From Gordonia sihwensis NBRC 108236 (GTDB lineage Bacteria > Actinomycetota > Actinomycetes > Mycobacteriales > Mycobacteriaceae), in assembly GCF_000333035.1 (NCBI RefSeq), contig NZ_BANU01000001.1, positions 1-64,000 on the forward strand: a DNA stretch of 64,000 nucleotides, given 5' to 3'. The number at the start of each line of letters is the position of its first letter. Position 1 is the first letter of the stretch. A model generated the notes under the pieces. It was not told where the DNA came from, searched no databases, and saw only the letters and a program-made list of their open reading frames with translations. The position numbers and the translations under genes were made by a program. Positions 1 to 7,733 of the stretch are shown one piece after another.

Positions 1-15
1 CCCCCGACCCCCCAT
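1..15 (-). CDS. possible start of the gene after the Mce gene (cut by window edge)
   Basis: An ATG (bases 13-15, minus strand) overlaps the TGA stop of the upstream Mce gene as TGATG, the coupling used elsewhere in this window. Only five codons (MGGRG) are visible, so nothing can be said about the product. In mce operons the gene after mceF is often a small Mce-associated membrane protein, but that is only expectation. Confidence 0.35.
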
Positions 16-1265
16 CACGATCGCGGTCGCACGCCCATGAGTTGCGCGAGCTGAGTGGCGAGGGGGTTGAGGTTCAACTTGTCCGGGTCCTTCTTGGCCG
101 TGTGATCCCACGGTTGCGCGTAGGCGGGATCGGCGAGTGCAGCGTTGTTCGCGCCGCGGACCGCCGTCGGGCTGCCGGTCGGCACCGTGCAGTGCACATC
201 GGTGTTGAACGGGAAGTCGTCGTAGCGCTGGTCGAAATCCGGGTTCTTGCGCTTGATCTCAGCGATCATCTTCGCGGTGCTCTCGTAGCCGCGCGTGCAC
301 GACGGCGGGTTCCCCGTTTCGAGCACGATTCCGAATCGGATCGAACCGTCGGGCGAGGCCGCCGTATGGCTGCCCGCCGACAGTGCCGAGAGCATCCAGA
401 ACGTCGGCTCGGCGGCATAGGACGCCGGAGCGATCGCGTGGACCGTCCCGCCGAGCCGGCCGATCAGTTCGGTGGCCTCGTCGCCGGTCTCGTCGAGGAG
501 ACGGGAGAGCGCCGACGCAGCGCGCGGACCGTCGGTGAGGATCCGGCGGACCGCCGGATCCGATGACGCCAGCGTCGCGGTGACCGCGTCGAGATTCTTC
601 GACCAGCGCAGAATCTCGTCGGACTGCTCGTTCTGGGTCGCCAGAACCGAGTCGGCGGAGGTGATGAGCCCGATCGTCTCGTCGAGGCTTTCGACGCCCT
701 CCTTCGACAGACGGTCGAGGGAGTCGACGAGCCGGCTCATGTCGTCTCCGCGGCCGTTGAACGCCGCGCCCAGTTCGGTGACGGTTCTGCGCAGCGCATC
801 GACGGGGATCGTGTCGGTCAGGTCGATGGCCGACCGCACCACTTCGTCGAGCCGAGGCGGCAGCCGGTTCTCGTCGATCACCGAGCCGTCGCGCAGGTAC
901 GGTCCCGCGTCGGAGGGCGGCTGCAGATCCAGGAACTGTTCTCCGATCGCCGATCGGTCGGCGACGACGGCGACCGCCGAGGCCGGAACCTTCGCCTCGC
1001 TCGAGTCGAGGGCCAGAGTGACGTCGATCCCGCCCGGGACGATCGACATCTTCTGCACCCGGCCGATCTCGACGCCGCGGTAGGTGACCTGCGCTTGCTC
1101 GAACAGTCCGCCGGAGTCGGGCATCCGCACGGTCACGTGGTACACCCCGACGCCTGCCGCCTGATCGAGGCGCGCGTATCGGATGCCGCCGTAGACCGAC
1201 GCCACCAATCCGATCAGCAGCACGACGATCAACTGGGTGCGCACGAGACGACTGAGCGGCGGCAT
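15..1265 (-). CDS. MCE-family protein, MceF-type, orphan
   Basis: Predicted envelope lipid-transport substrate-binding protein of about 416 residues. The start is ATG 1265, preceded by GGAAAGGG and followed directly by MPPLSRLVRTQ and one membrane segment (about residues 8-28); an upstream in-frame start at 1361 would add 32 residues before the membrane anchor. The MlaD/MCE domain follows (VTYRGVEIGRVQ...), then a helical region and a Pro-rich tail with NPPSCTRGY, a pattern typical of MceF proteins. No lipobox is seen. No yrbE or mceA-E genes lie upstream; the preceding gene is btuD, 401 bp away. It is therefore either an isolated mce gene or the first gene of a rearranged operon running out of the window. 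Confidence 0.85.
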   Translation of the reverse strand: MPPLSRLVRTQLIVVLLIGLVASVYGGIRYARLDQAAGVGVYHVTVRMPDSGGLFEQAQVTYRGVEIGRVQKMSIVPGGIDVTLALDSSEAKVPASAVAVVADRSAIGEQFLDLQPPSDAGPYLRDGSVIDENRLPPRLDEVVRSAIDLTDTIPVDALRRTVTELGAAFNGRGDDMSRLVDSLDRLSKEGVESLDETIGLITSADSVLATQNEQSDEILRWSKNLDAVTATLASSDPAVRRILTDGPRAASALSRLLDETGDEATELIGRLGGTVHAIAPASYAAEPTFWMLSALSAGSHTAASPDGSIRFGIVLETGNPPSCTRGYESTAKMIAEIKRKNPDFDQRYDDFPFNTDVHCTVPTGSPTAVRGANNAALADPAYAQPWDHTAKKDPDKLNLNPLATQLAQLMGVRPRS

Positions 1266-1540
1266 GCAATCCCTTTCCGGTCGGACGAGTTCGAACGCCC
1301 GTGATTCATCCAGGAGCGTAGGAATTAACGGCAGAAGAATGCCGACGATCTGCGATGACATCGTGACCGTCGGTGCTTGCTGATGTTAAACGCAGGGGTC
1401 GGAAGCGAGGCAAGCCCGGTATGTCGGGAGTGGGGCGGCTAACAGTGGTGATTCGGAGTGAGGCGGCGGGAGGAGAGGGCAGGGGGCGGGGTGTGTCACG
1501 GTGGGTGGGCGTGCGGGTGCGGATGGTTTCGACTCGCTGC
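1266..1540. other. non-coding stretch upstream of the orphan mce gene
   Basis: No gene could be supported here. The segment must hold the promoter of the MCE gene and any terminator for btuD. I see no clear hairpin with a T-run. It passes directly into the 24-bp tandem repeat array. Confidence 0.5.
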
Positions 1541-1683
1541 GCTCGCTCAACCAGCGGGCGGGAAGCTCGCTCAGCCGGCGGGCGGGAGGCTCGCTCGGCC
1601 GGCGGGCGGGAGGCTCGCTCAACCAGCGGGTGGGAGGCTCGCTCGGCCGGCGGGCGGGAGGCTCGGTCAGCCGGCGGGCGGAG
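1541..1683. repeat. 24-bp tandem repeat, six copies, running into the btuD 3' end
   Basis: Six near-identical 24-bp units start at 1541, 1565, 1589, 1613, 1637 and 1661 (23 bp in the last). The core is GCTCGCTCnnCCnGCGGGYG with GGAG or GGAA at the end. The last unit encodes the C-terminal residues and stop of btuD. The sequence before the array (GACTCGCTGCGCTCGCTCAA) resembles the CGCTGCGCTCGCT intergenic mini-repeat seen in many high-GC actinomycetes. No unique spacers separate the units, so this is not a CRISPR. Confidence 0.9.
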
Positions 1684-2491
1684 GCTCGACCGCCGGACGC
1701 TGCGACGAACCGTCCTTCACCTCGAAGACGAACCTCTCCGGGTCGAAGCGGAGCCGGCCTCGATCGAAGGCGGCGGAGACGGCGCCGGAGGAGGCCACGT
1801 CGAGCGGGGTGCCGGTGTGCATCACGCCGCCGGGGGCGAGGAGCCAGATCGCGTCCGAGAGGCGCATCGCCAGTTCCAGTTCGTGGGACGACACCAGGAC
1901 CGTGAGACGCTGCTCGCGGGCCAGCGTACTCAGCAGATCCAAGAACTCGACGCGCGACGGTGCGTCCAGGTGTGAGGTCGGCTCGTCGAGCACGAGGAGT
2001 TCCGGATCCTGCGCGAGGGCGCGGGCGGCGAGGACGCGCTGCGCCTCGCCGTCGGACAGGTCGTGGAAGGGGCGGTCGGCCAGCGCCGCAGCGCGAACGG
2101 CCTCCAGCGCCCAGTCGACGCGCAGGCGATCATGGGCGCCGAGCCGGCCGGTGGCGCCCAGATAGGGAGTCCGGCCCAGCTCCACCACTTCTCGCGCGGT
2201 GAGCCGGCCCGGGTCGACGATCTGGGTCCCGACGGTCGCGATCCGGCGAGCCAGCCGGGCCGGCCTCATGCGTGTGACGTCGGTGCCGTCGGCGAGGAGA
2301 GCCGATCCCGACAGTGGTCGCTCCAGACCGCAGACGGTCCGCAGCAGTGTCGACTTTCCGGCGCCGTTCGGACCAATCAGTGTCGTCAACCGGCCCACCT
2401 GCGCCTCGGCGGTCAGATCGGAGGCGATGGTGACCGGCCGTCGGCCCCGGTAGCCGATGGTCAGCCCGGCGAGGGTGAGACCGGCCGTCAT
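1667..2491 (-). CDS. btuD: vitamin B12 ABC transporter ATPase
   Basis: ATPase of 274 residues that powers a BtuCD-F type importer. Walker A GPNGAGKST is at residues 40-48, the signature is LSDGE (145-149, in place of LSGGQ), and Walker B LLVLDEP is at 165-171 followed by the switch His in SSHE. Its ATG overlaps the TGA of the permease gene (ATGA), so the two are coupled. The family also serves haem and siderophores; the cobalamin assignment comes from the riboswitch at the head of the operon. The C-terminus (PPPAG) is encoded inside a 24-bp tandem repeat array and may vary between strains. Confidence 0.9.
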   Translation of the reverse strand: MTAGLTLAGLTIGYRGRRPVTIASDLTAEAQVGRLTTLIGPNGAGKSTLLRTVCGLERPLSGSALLADGTDVTRMRPARLARRIATVGTQIVDPGRLTAREVVELGRTPYLGATGRLGAHDRLRVDWALEAVRAAALADRPFHDLSDGEAQRVLAARALAQDPELLVLDEPTSHLDAPSRVEFLDLLSTLAREQRLTVLVSSHELELAMRLSDAIWLLAPGGVMHTGTPLDVASSGAVSAAFDRGRLRFDPERFVFEVKDGSSQRPAVEPPPAG

Positions 2492-3561
2492 ACCGCACCG
2501 CCGTTCCCACGACCGCGCAGCAGAACGGTGATGACCACCGGCGCGCCGATCAGAGCGGTGACCGCGTTGAGGGGCAGCGAACTGTCCTTACCCGGCAGAT
2601 CTGCGACGATGCCGCACCAGATCGCGAGCAGCGCTCCCACGAGGACGCATCCGGGCAGAATCACCCGATGATTCGAGGTGCGGAACACTCCGCGCGCGAG
2701 ATGCGGAATCACGAGACCGAGGAATCCGACGGGTCCGCAGTACGCGGTGACCACACCGGTGAGAACCGCGGCCGACAGCAGCGTGACGGTGCGGGTGAGA
2801 CGCAGGTCGACGCCCATCGACCGCGCGTACTCCTCGCCGAGCAGCAGGGCGTTGAGCGCTCGCATCGAGGTCGACGACAGCAGGACGGCACCGAGGATCA
2901 CCGGTGCGGCGACGCGCAGGTCGGACCACGACGTCGCGGAGAAGGTCCCCAGGCCCCAGATCATGTACTTCTGGACCGAGTCGGGATCGGCGTAGACGAT
3001 GAGGACTGCGACGAGCGAGCCGGTGACGGCACCGATCATCACGCCGATCAGCAGCAGGGTCACCGCGCTGCGGACCCAGACCGCGAACAGCAGGATCAGT
3101 CCCAGCACCGCCGCGGCACCGAAGGCGGCGGCCACCACGCTTCCCGCTCGTCCCCAGCCCGCGAGGCCGCCGGCGAAGGTCGCGGCGCCGGTGACTCCGC
3201 CGCCCAGTGCGACCAGCGCCACGCCCAGGCTGGCGCCGGAGTTGGCGCCGAGCACATAGGGATCGGCGAGGGGGTTCCGGAACAGGGTCTGCATCTGCAG
3301 ACCGGCCACTCCGAGCGCGGCGCCGACCAGCGCGGCAGTCGCGATCCGCGGCAGCCGCACCTCGCGCAGAATGAAGTCGCTCCCCGCGTCCAGCGCGTGA
3401 CCGCCGGTCAGTACCCGGAGCGTCTCCGCGGGCGGGATCGCGACCGATCCGACCGCGGCGGCCACCAGCAGCGACGCGAGGAGTGCGACGGCGAGTCCGA
3501 CCCAGACCCCGGATCGGGCGCGTGGTCGCCGGGCTGCCGCCGAGGTCCGGACCGGTGTCAT
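2488..3561 (-). CDS. btuC: vitamin B12 ABC transporter permease
   Basis: FecCD/BtuC-family permease of 357 residues. The start at 3561 (MTPVRTSAAARR) is chosen because ATG overlaps the stop of btuF as ATGA; a longer in-frame extension to 3813 lies inside btuF and is rejected. About ten hydrophobic segments are visible, with the family motif LPRIATAALVGAALGVAGLQ near residue 75, followed by NPLADPYVLG, and the cytoplasmic coupling region GEEYARSMGVD. It forms the dimeric membrane channel for the ATPase downstream. Confidence 0.92.
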   Translation of the reverse strand: MTPVRTSAAARRPRARSGVWVGLAVALLASLLVAAAVGSVAIPPAETLRVLTGGHALDAGSDFILREVRLPRIATAALVGAALGVAGLQMQTLFRNPLADPYVLGANSGASLGVALVALGGGVTGAATFAGGLAGWGRAGSVVAAAFGAAAVLGLILLFAVWVRSAVTLLLIGVMIGAVTGSLVAVLIVYADPDSVQKYMIWGLGTFSATSWSDLRVAAPVILGAVLLSSTSMRALNALLLGEEYARSMGVDLRLTRTVTLLSAAVLTGVVTAYCGPVGFLGLVIPHLARGVFRTSNHRVILPGCVLVGALLAIWCGIVADLPGKDSSLPLNAVTALIGAPVVITVLLRGRGNGGAV

Positions 3562-4754
3562 CGCTGCGGCAGATGGAGGTAGAACTCGAAGGCATGACCC
3601 GGGAAGAGATCCGGGTGCGCAATTGCGGCGATGTCCGCCAACACGAGGTCCGGGCGCAGCACACCAGTCTCCCAGTAGTCGTTGCCGCCACCGGAATTGA
3701 CGGCCTTGGTGCTGTTCCACGCTTGTTTCGCCGGACCGGCGAAGGCGCGGTACCGCGGATCCTGCTTGTCGAGATCGGCCACAGAGTTCACCGTCGGGTC
3801 GCTCAGCAGCCACACGGCGGAATCACGGGCGCGGGCGATGACCGATTCGATCGACAACTGCAGGCTGCCCGCGGCGCGATCGTCGATCCACGGATAGGTG
3901 GCGCCGGCGTCGGCGACGAGCTTGCCGAAGTAGCTGCCCCCGGAGGGCATGGTCCACGAGCCGTTGGCGATCGAGCCGAGCAGGACCGGCGTCTTCGGCA
4001 CTCCCGACAGCCGGTCGGCCACGCTGCGGTACTGGGACTTGATGTTCTGGTAGACGCTCGAGGCCTGCTTCTCGGTGCCGGTGAGGGCGGCGAAGAACTT
4101 GAGCCATTCGGCGCGGCCGAGTGGGCTCTCCTCCAGCCAGTCGGCGTCGGCGAGGACGGGAATGCCCGCGTCGCGGATCTTGCCGAAGGCCGGACTGTCG
4201 CTGCCGTCGGTCACGAGCACGTCCGGGCGTCCGGCGATCACCTTCTCAGCGTTGACGGCGCCGGCGTCGGTGAACTGCTGCACCTTCCCTGCGTCGATCC
4301 GCTCGACGATCTCGGGAGTGGAGACGAAGCCGGTGGTCGCGACCCCGGTCACCGCATCGGCCGCGCCGAGAGCGGCGAGTCCCGGCAGATGCGTCGTCGA
4401 GCCCGCGTAGACGGTCCGCACGGGAACCTCGACCTGAGGCGCGTCCGCGAGTTCTCCGGTCAGCTCCGGGGCGGGGGCGCCGCATCGCACCAGAACGTAC
4501 GACGCGGGCGGCGCTCCCTGCGCCGGATGCGCCACGGTAACGACCTGGTACGAGCGGTGATACTCGATGGTCAGGCCGGTGGCGTCCTCGATCGTCGACT
4601 TCTCCGGGAAGTAGTCCTTCGACGGGTCGAAGTCGGTGATGCAGTCGCGTGCGGCTCCCGCGGAGCGGGGCGCCGGCGACGAGCAAGCGCTCGCACCGAG
4701 CGGAATGAGGACGGCGATGCTCGCGAGCAGGGCGCCGATGCGTGGTGATCGCAC
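3558..4754 (-). CDS. btuF: cobalamin-binding lipoprotein of ABC importer
   Basis: Periplasmic-binding protein of 398 residues, TroA/FecB/BtuF superfamily, for extracellular capture of corrinoid. The start is GTG 4754 (VRSPRIGALLASIAV), with the Shine-Dalgarno GGGAGG seven bases upstream inside the riboswitch hairpin. A signal peptide ends in ASAC, a weak lipobox, so it is probably a lipoprotein. The ABC-binding fold shows helical-backbone segments such as GRPDVLVTDG and a long central helix. It is the first gene of btuF-btuC-btuD. Other TroA-family substrates cannot be excluded from protein sequence alone. Confidence 0.9.
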   Translation of the reverse strand: MRSPRIGALLASIAVLIPLGASACSSPAPRSAGAARDCITDFDPSKDYFPEKSTIEDATGLTIEYHRSYQVVTVAHPAQGAPPASYVLVRCGAPAPELTGELADAPQVEVPVRTVYAGSTTHLPGLAALGAADAVTGVATTGFVSTPEIVERIDAGKVQQFTDAGAVNAEKVIAGRPDVLVTDGSDSPAFGKIRDAGIPVLADADWLEESPLGRAEWLKFFAALTGTEKQASSVYQNIKSQYRSVADRLSGVPKTPVLLGSIANGSWTMPSGGSYFGKLVADAGATYPWIDDRAAGSLQLSIESVIARARDSAVWLLSDPTVNSVADLDKQDPRYRAFAGPAKQAWNSTKAVNSGGGNDYWETGVLRPDLVLADIAAIAHPDLFPGHAFEFYLHLPQR

Positions 4755-4761
4755 GTGCAGA

Positions 4762-4915
4762 CCTCCCTCGGGGAGGCTCCGCCCCCGGGATCTCGGTGGC
4801 GCGACGCAGGAGGGTCTGGCTGCCGCCCGCGGGGATCGTCTCCTGCCGGGCAGACCACAGTGGCGGGACCGCACCGGAATCGCACCGGATTTCCTCGTCT
4901 GGCATCGCGTGCTGG
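4762..4915 (-). promoter_or_regulatory. cobalamin riboswitch with RBS-sequestering hairpin
   Basis: On the minus strand the leader contains the conserved cobalamin-aptamer core: GAGGAAATCCGGTGCGATTC, then GGTGCGGTCCCGCCACTGT, and further on a B12-box-like GCCAGACC. Just before the btuF start, CCTCCC-CGA-GGGAGG (bases 4776-4762) forms a perfect six-pair hairpin in which GGGAGG is the Shine-Dalgarno. This is a translational OFF platform: with cobalamin bound, the ribosome site is hidden. Aptamer ends are approximate. Confidence 0.92.
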
Positions 4916-4988
4916 ACGGCGCAAATCTAACACGCGCGGTTCGCGGGCAGATCTGGCGCGCGGTGGTCGGCGGGCCTACCGTGAGACG

Positions 4989-5699
4989 GTGACCAGCGTT
5001 CGGAGCAGGTGGCGCCGCGGCCTCGGCGCCGTCGCGCGATGGATTCGGAGCGCGCCGGTCACCTACGCGTGGCTGGTGATCCTGCTGGCCACCACCATCG
5101 TGGCGCACCGGGTGTCGCCGCAGCGGCTGGACCGGATCCTGGGCAAACGGTCGACGAACATCGACAACCTGCTGCACGATCCGGTCCGTGCGATCTTCGG
5201 CAGCCTGTTCTGGCTCGACGGCGCGTACTGGATTCCGTACGTCGTCGGATTCACCGTCTTCCTGGTGCCCGCGGAACGCTGGCTCGGCAGTCGGCGGTTC
5301 GTCGTCGTCGGCCTGAGCGGACACATTCTCGCGACCCTGGTCAGCCAGGGGCTCGTCGGCGCCGAGATCGCGCGCGGCGACGCCAATCCGTCGCTCACTT
5401 ACGCCATCGACGTCGGGGTCAGCTACTTCATGGCATCGGTGATCGGCATCCTGGCCTACCGGTTTCCGCGGCCGCGGCGGTGGGTGTACGTCGCCGGGGC
5501 GACGGTCGCCTTCTGCGCACCGCTGGCGGTGGCTCCCGTGACCTTCACGGCGATCGGTCACGCGAGCGCGCTGCTCATCGGTTTCGCGTGGTATCCGATG
5601 GCCCGGGGACGGCCGATGCTGGACGTCGAGGCGACGGTGCGCCGGCTCCGTCAGCGCTCCGGAGCCGCGGCTCCGACTGTGCGCCACAGGAACTCGTAG
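4989..5699 (+). CDS. rhomboid-like integral membrane protein
   Basis: A 236-residue protein with about six hydrophobic segments. GTG 4989 is chosen as start (VTSVRSRWRRG, basic N-terminus before the first membrane helix). The layout matches rhomboid-fold proteins: a GVSY element in one helix (place of the catalytic GxSx) and GHASALLIG in a later helix (place of the catalytic His). It resembles the rhomboid-like family of mycolic-acid actinomycetes, whose protease activity is unproven. Its last 49 bases overlap the convergent peptidase gene. Confidence 0.75.
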   Translation: MTSVRSRWRRGLGAVARWIRSAPVTYAWLVILLATTIVAHRVSPQRLDRILGKRSTNIDNLLHDPVRAIFGSLFWLDGAYWIPYVVGFTVFLVPAERWLGSRRFVVVGLSGHILATLVSQGLVGAEIARGDANPSLTYAIDVGVSYFMASVIGILAYRFPRPRRWVYVAGATVAFCAPLAVAPVTFTAIGHASALLIGFAWYPMARGRPMLDVEATVRRLRQRSGAAAPTVRHRNS

Positions 5700-7687
5700 G
5701 CCAGCGCCGATTTGAACGCCGCCTGGCGGTTGTCGGCCGCGCCGCCGTGCCCTCCCTCGATGTTCTCGTAGTACCGGACCGGGTGACCCTGTTCCTCCAT
5801 CCGCGCCGCGAACTTCCGGGCGTGGCCGGGGTGCACGCGGTCGTCCCGAGTCGAGGTGGTCACGAGCATCTCGGGCATGGCGGCGTCGGCACTCAGCCGC
5901 TGATACGGCGAGTACCTCGAGATGAACTCCCACTCGTCCGGATCGTCCGGATCGCCGTACTCGGCCATCCACGACGCTCCGGCGAGCAACAGGTGGTACC
6001 GGCGCATGTCGAGCAGGGGGACCTGGCACACCAGCGCGCCGAACAGGTCCGGATAGGTGGTGGCCATGACCCCCATCAGCAGACCGCCGTTGGAGCCACC
6101 CTGCGCGGCCAACCGGGCCGGGGTGGTCAGTCCGCGCCCCACGAGGTCGCGGGCCACCGCCGCGAAGTCCTCGTACACCAGGTGTCGGCCGGCCTTCTGC
6201 GCCTGCGTGTGCCAGGCCGGGCCGTACTCGCCGCCCCCGCGGATGTTCGCGATCACGTAGATGCCGCCCCGGCTGATCCAGCTCCGCCCGGCGATACCGA
6301 GATAGCTGGGCGTCATCGAGTTCTCGAAGCCGCCGTATCCGTAGAGCAGGGTGGGACCGGACGCCACGTCGTCGCGTTTGACGACGAAATAGGGGATGGC
6401 CGTGCCGTCGTCGGACGTGGCGAAGAACTGTTGCGCCGACACGGCGGACGCGTCGTAGAACTCGGGGGACGATTTGATGACCGACACCCCCTCGGACGTG
6501 GAACCCTGGAGCAGGCTCGGGGCCTGGACGAAGGTGCTGGCCGACAACCAGATCTCGTCACTGTGATCGGGGTCGGTGTCGAGCACGCCGATCGTCGCGA
6601 GTTCGGGCAGCCCGTTCAGCGGCTCGGACTCCCAGGTGCCCAAGCGGAGAAGCTCGACGCGGGTGGCCACGTCGTGCAGCGTCACCATCACCAGGTGCGA
6701 GCGGGTGTACGCGAGGTCCTGCAGGCTGGTGTGCGCGTCGGGAGTGAACAGCACGCGGTGGGTGCGGTCGCCCGACAGGTACGAGGGGTAATCGAAGAGC
6801 AGCAGCGCTCCGGCCGGATGCTCCTGGCCGTCGACCGTCCACGGCGACCGCGTCAGGACGGTCAGCCAGTCGTGCCGGACGTCGAAGTGCGAGTCGGTCG
6901 GCACGTCGATGCGGAGGAGTTCGTCGCCGCGCAGTTCGTAGGCGATCTCGTTGAAGAAGTCCACCGACCGGGAGACGAAGTGCCGCACATGGCCGGGCGT
7001 CCGGTCGCAGGCTGCGCCGACGGCGACGTCGGACACCTCGCCCGCGAAGACCGTCGGGGCGTCCGCCACGTCGGTGCCACGCGACCAGCGCCGGACGGTC
7101 CTCGGATAACCGGAGGAGGTCAGCGCGGGCAGCCCGTCCGGCGTCTCGACGAAGTCGGTGCCGACGTACACCGTGTCGCGGTCGATCCAGCTGACGGACG
7201 ACTTGGCCTCCGGCAGGACGAAGCCGTCGTCCACCCAGTCCCGCGCGAGTACGTCGAACTCCCGCACCACTGCCGCGTCGGCGCCGCCTCGAGACAGCGA
7301 GATCAGCGCGCGGTCGTACTCGGGCCGGTTCATGGTGGCGCCCGACCACACCCAGTTCTCACCCTCCGCCGCGGCGAGGGCGTCGACGTCGATCAGGACG
7401 TCCCATTCGGGTTCGGCGGAGCGGTAGCTGTCGAGAGTGGTACGCCGCCAGAGACCTTTCGGGTGCGCCGAATCGCGCCAGAAGTTGTAGAGGAAGCCGC
7501 CGCGCCGGCGCACGTACGGAATGCGTTCGTCGTTGTCGAGCACTTCGAGGGCGCCGGCTTCGAGTTCGGCGAAGCGCTCCGAGCCGGTCAGCTCGGCGAC
7601 GGTGGGAGCGTTGTGCTCACGCACCCACCGCAGGGCGTCGTCGCCGGTCACGTCTTCGAGCCACAGGTACGGATCGTCGTCGGTCAC
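5651..7687 (-). CDS. S9 prolyl oligopeptidase family peptidase
   Basis: Cytosolic serine peptidase of 678 residues: an N-terminal beta-propeller that gates access, then an alpha/beta hydrolase. The catalytic Ser532 lies in GGSNGG, the Asp in STRDDRVH and His647 in GGHGG. GTG 7687 is taken as start because the S9 N-terminal motif DDPYLWLEDV begins four residues later; the ORF continues upstream without homology. It resembles the mycobacterial peptidase Rv0457c, which also lies near lpdC. Its 3' end overlaps the neighbouring rhomboid-like gene tail to tail by 49 bp. Confidence 0.92.
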   Translation of the reverse strand: MTDDDPYLWLEDVTGDDALRWVREHNAPTVAELTGSERFAELEAGALEVLDNDERIPYVRRRGGFLYNFWRDSAHPKGLWRRTTLDSYRSAEPEWDVLIDVDALAAAEGENWVWSGATMNRPEYDRALISLSRGGADAAVVREFDVLARDWVDDGFVLPEAKSSVSWIDRDTVYVGTDFVETPDGLPALTSSGYPRTVRRWSRGTDVADAPTVFAGEVSDVAVGAACDRTPGHVRHFVSRSVDFFNEIAYELRGDELLRIDVPTDSHFDVRHDWLTVLTRSPWTVDGQEHPAGALLLFDYPSYLSGDRTHRVLFTPDAHTSLQDLAYTRSHLVMVTLHDVATRVELLRLGTWESEPLNGLPELATIGVLDTDPDHSDEIWLSASTFVQAPSLLQGSTSEGVSVIKSSPEFYDASAVSAQQFFATSDDGTAIPYFVVKRDDVASGPTLLYGYGGFENSMTPSYLGIAGRSWISRGGIYVIANIRGGGEYGPAWHTQAQKAGRHLVYEDFAAVARDLVGRGLTTPARLAAQGGSNGGLLMGVMATTYPDLFGALVCQVPLLDMRRYHLLLAGASWMAEYGDPDDPDEWEFISRYSPYQRLSADAAMPEMLVTTSTRDDRVHPGHARKFAARMEEQGHPVRYYENIEGGHGGAADNRQAAFKSALAYEFLWRTVGAAAPER

Positions 7688-7733
7688 GGTGTCCAACGTA
7701 CCGGCGCCGGCGCGGCGGCCTTCCGGTGGCGGG

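Noticed and set aside
1541..1683. 24-bp repeats as a CRISPR array
   Set aside because: No spacers; the last unit is coding.
4755..6029. 823-codon N-terminal extension of btuF
   Set aside because: The extension crosses the cobalamin riboswitch and two genes; the signal peptide and RBS place the start at 4754.
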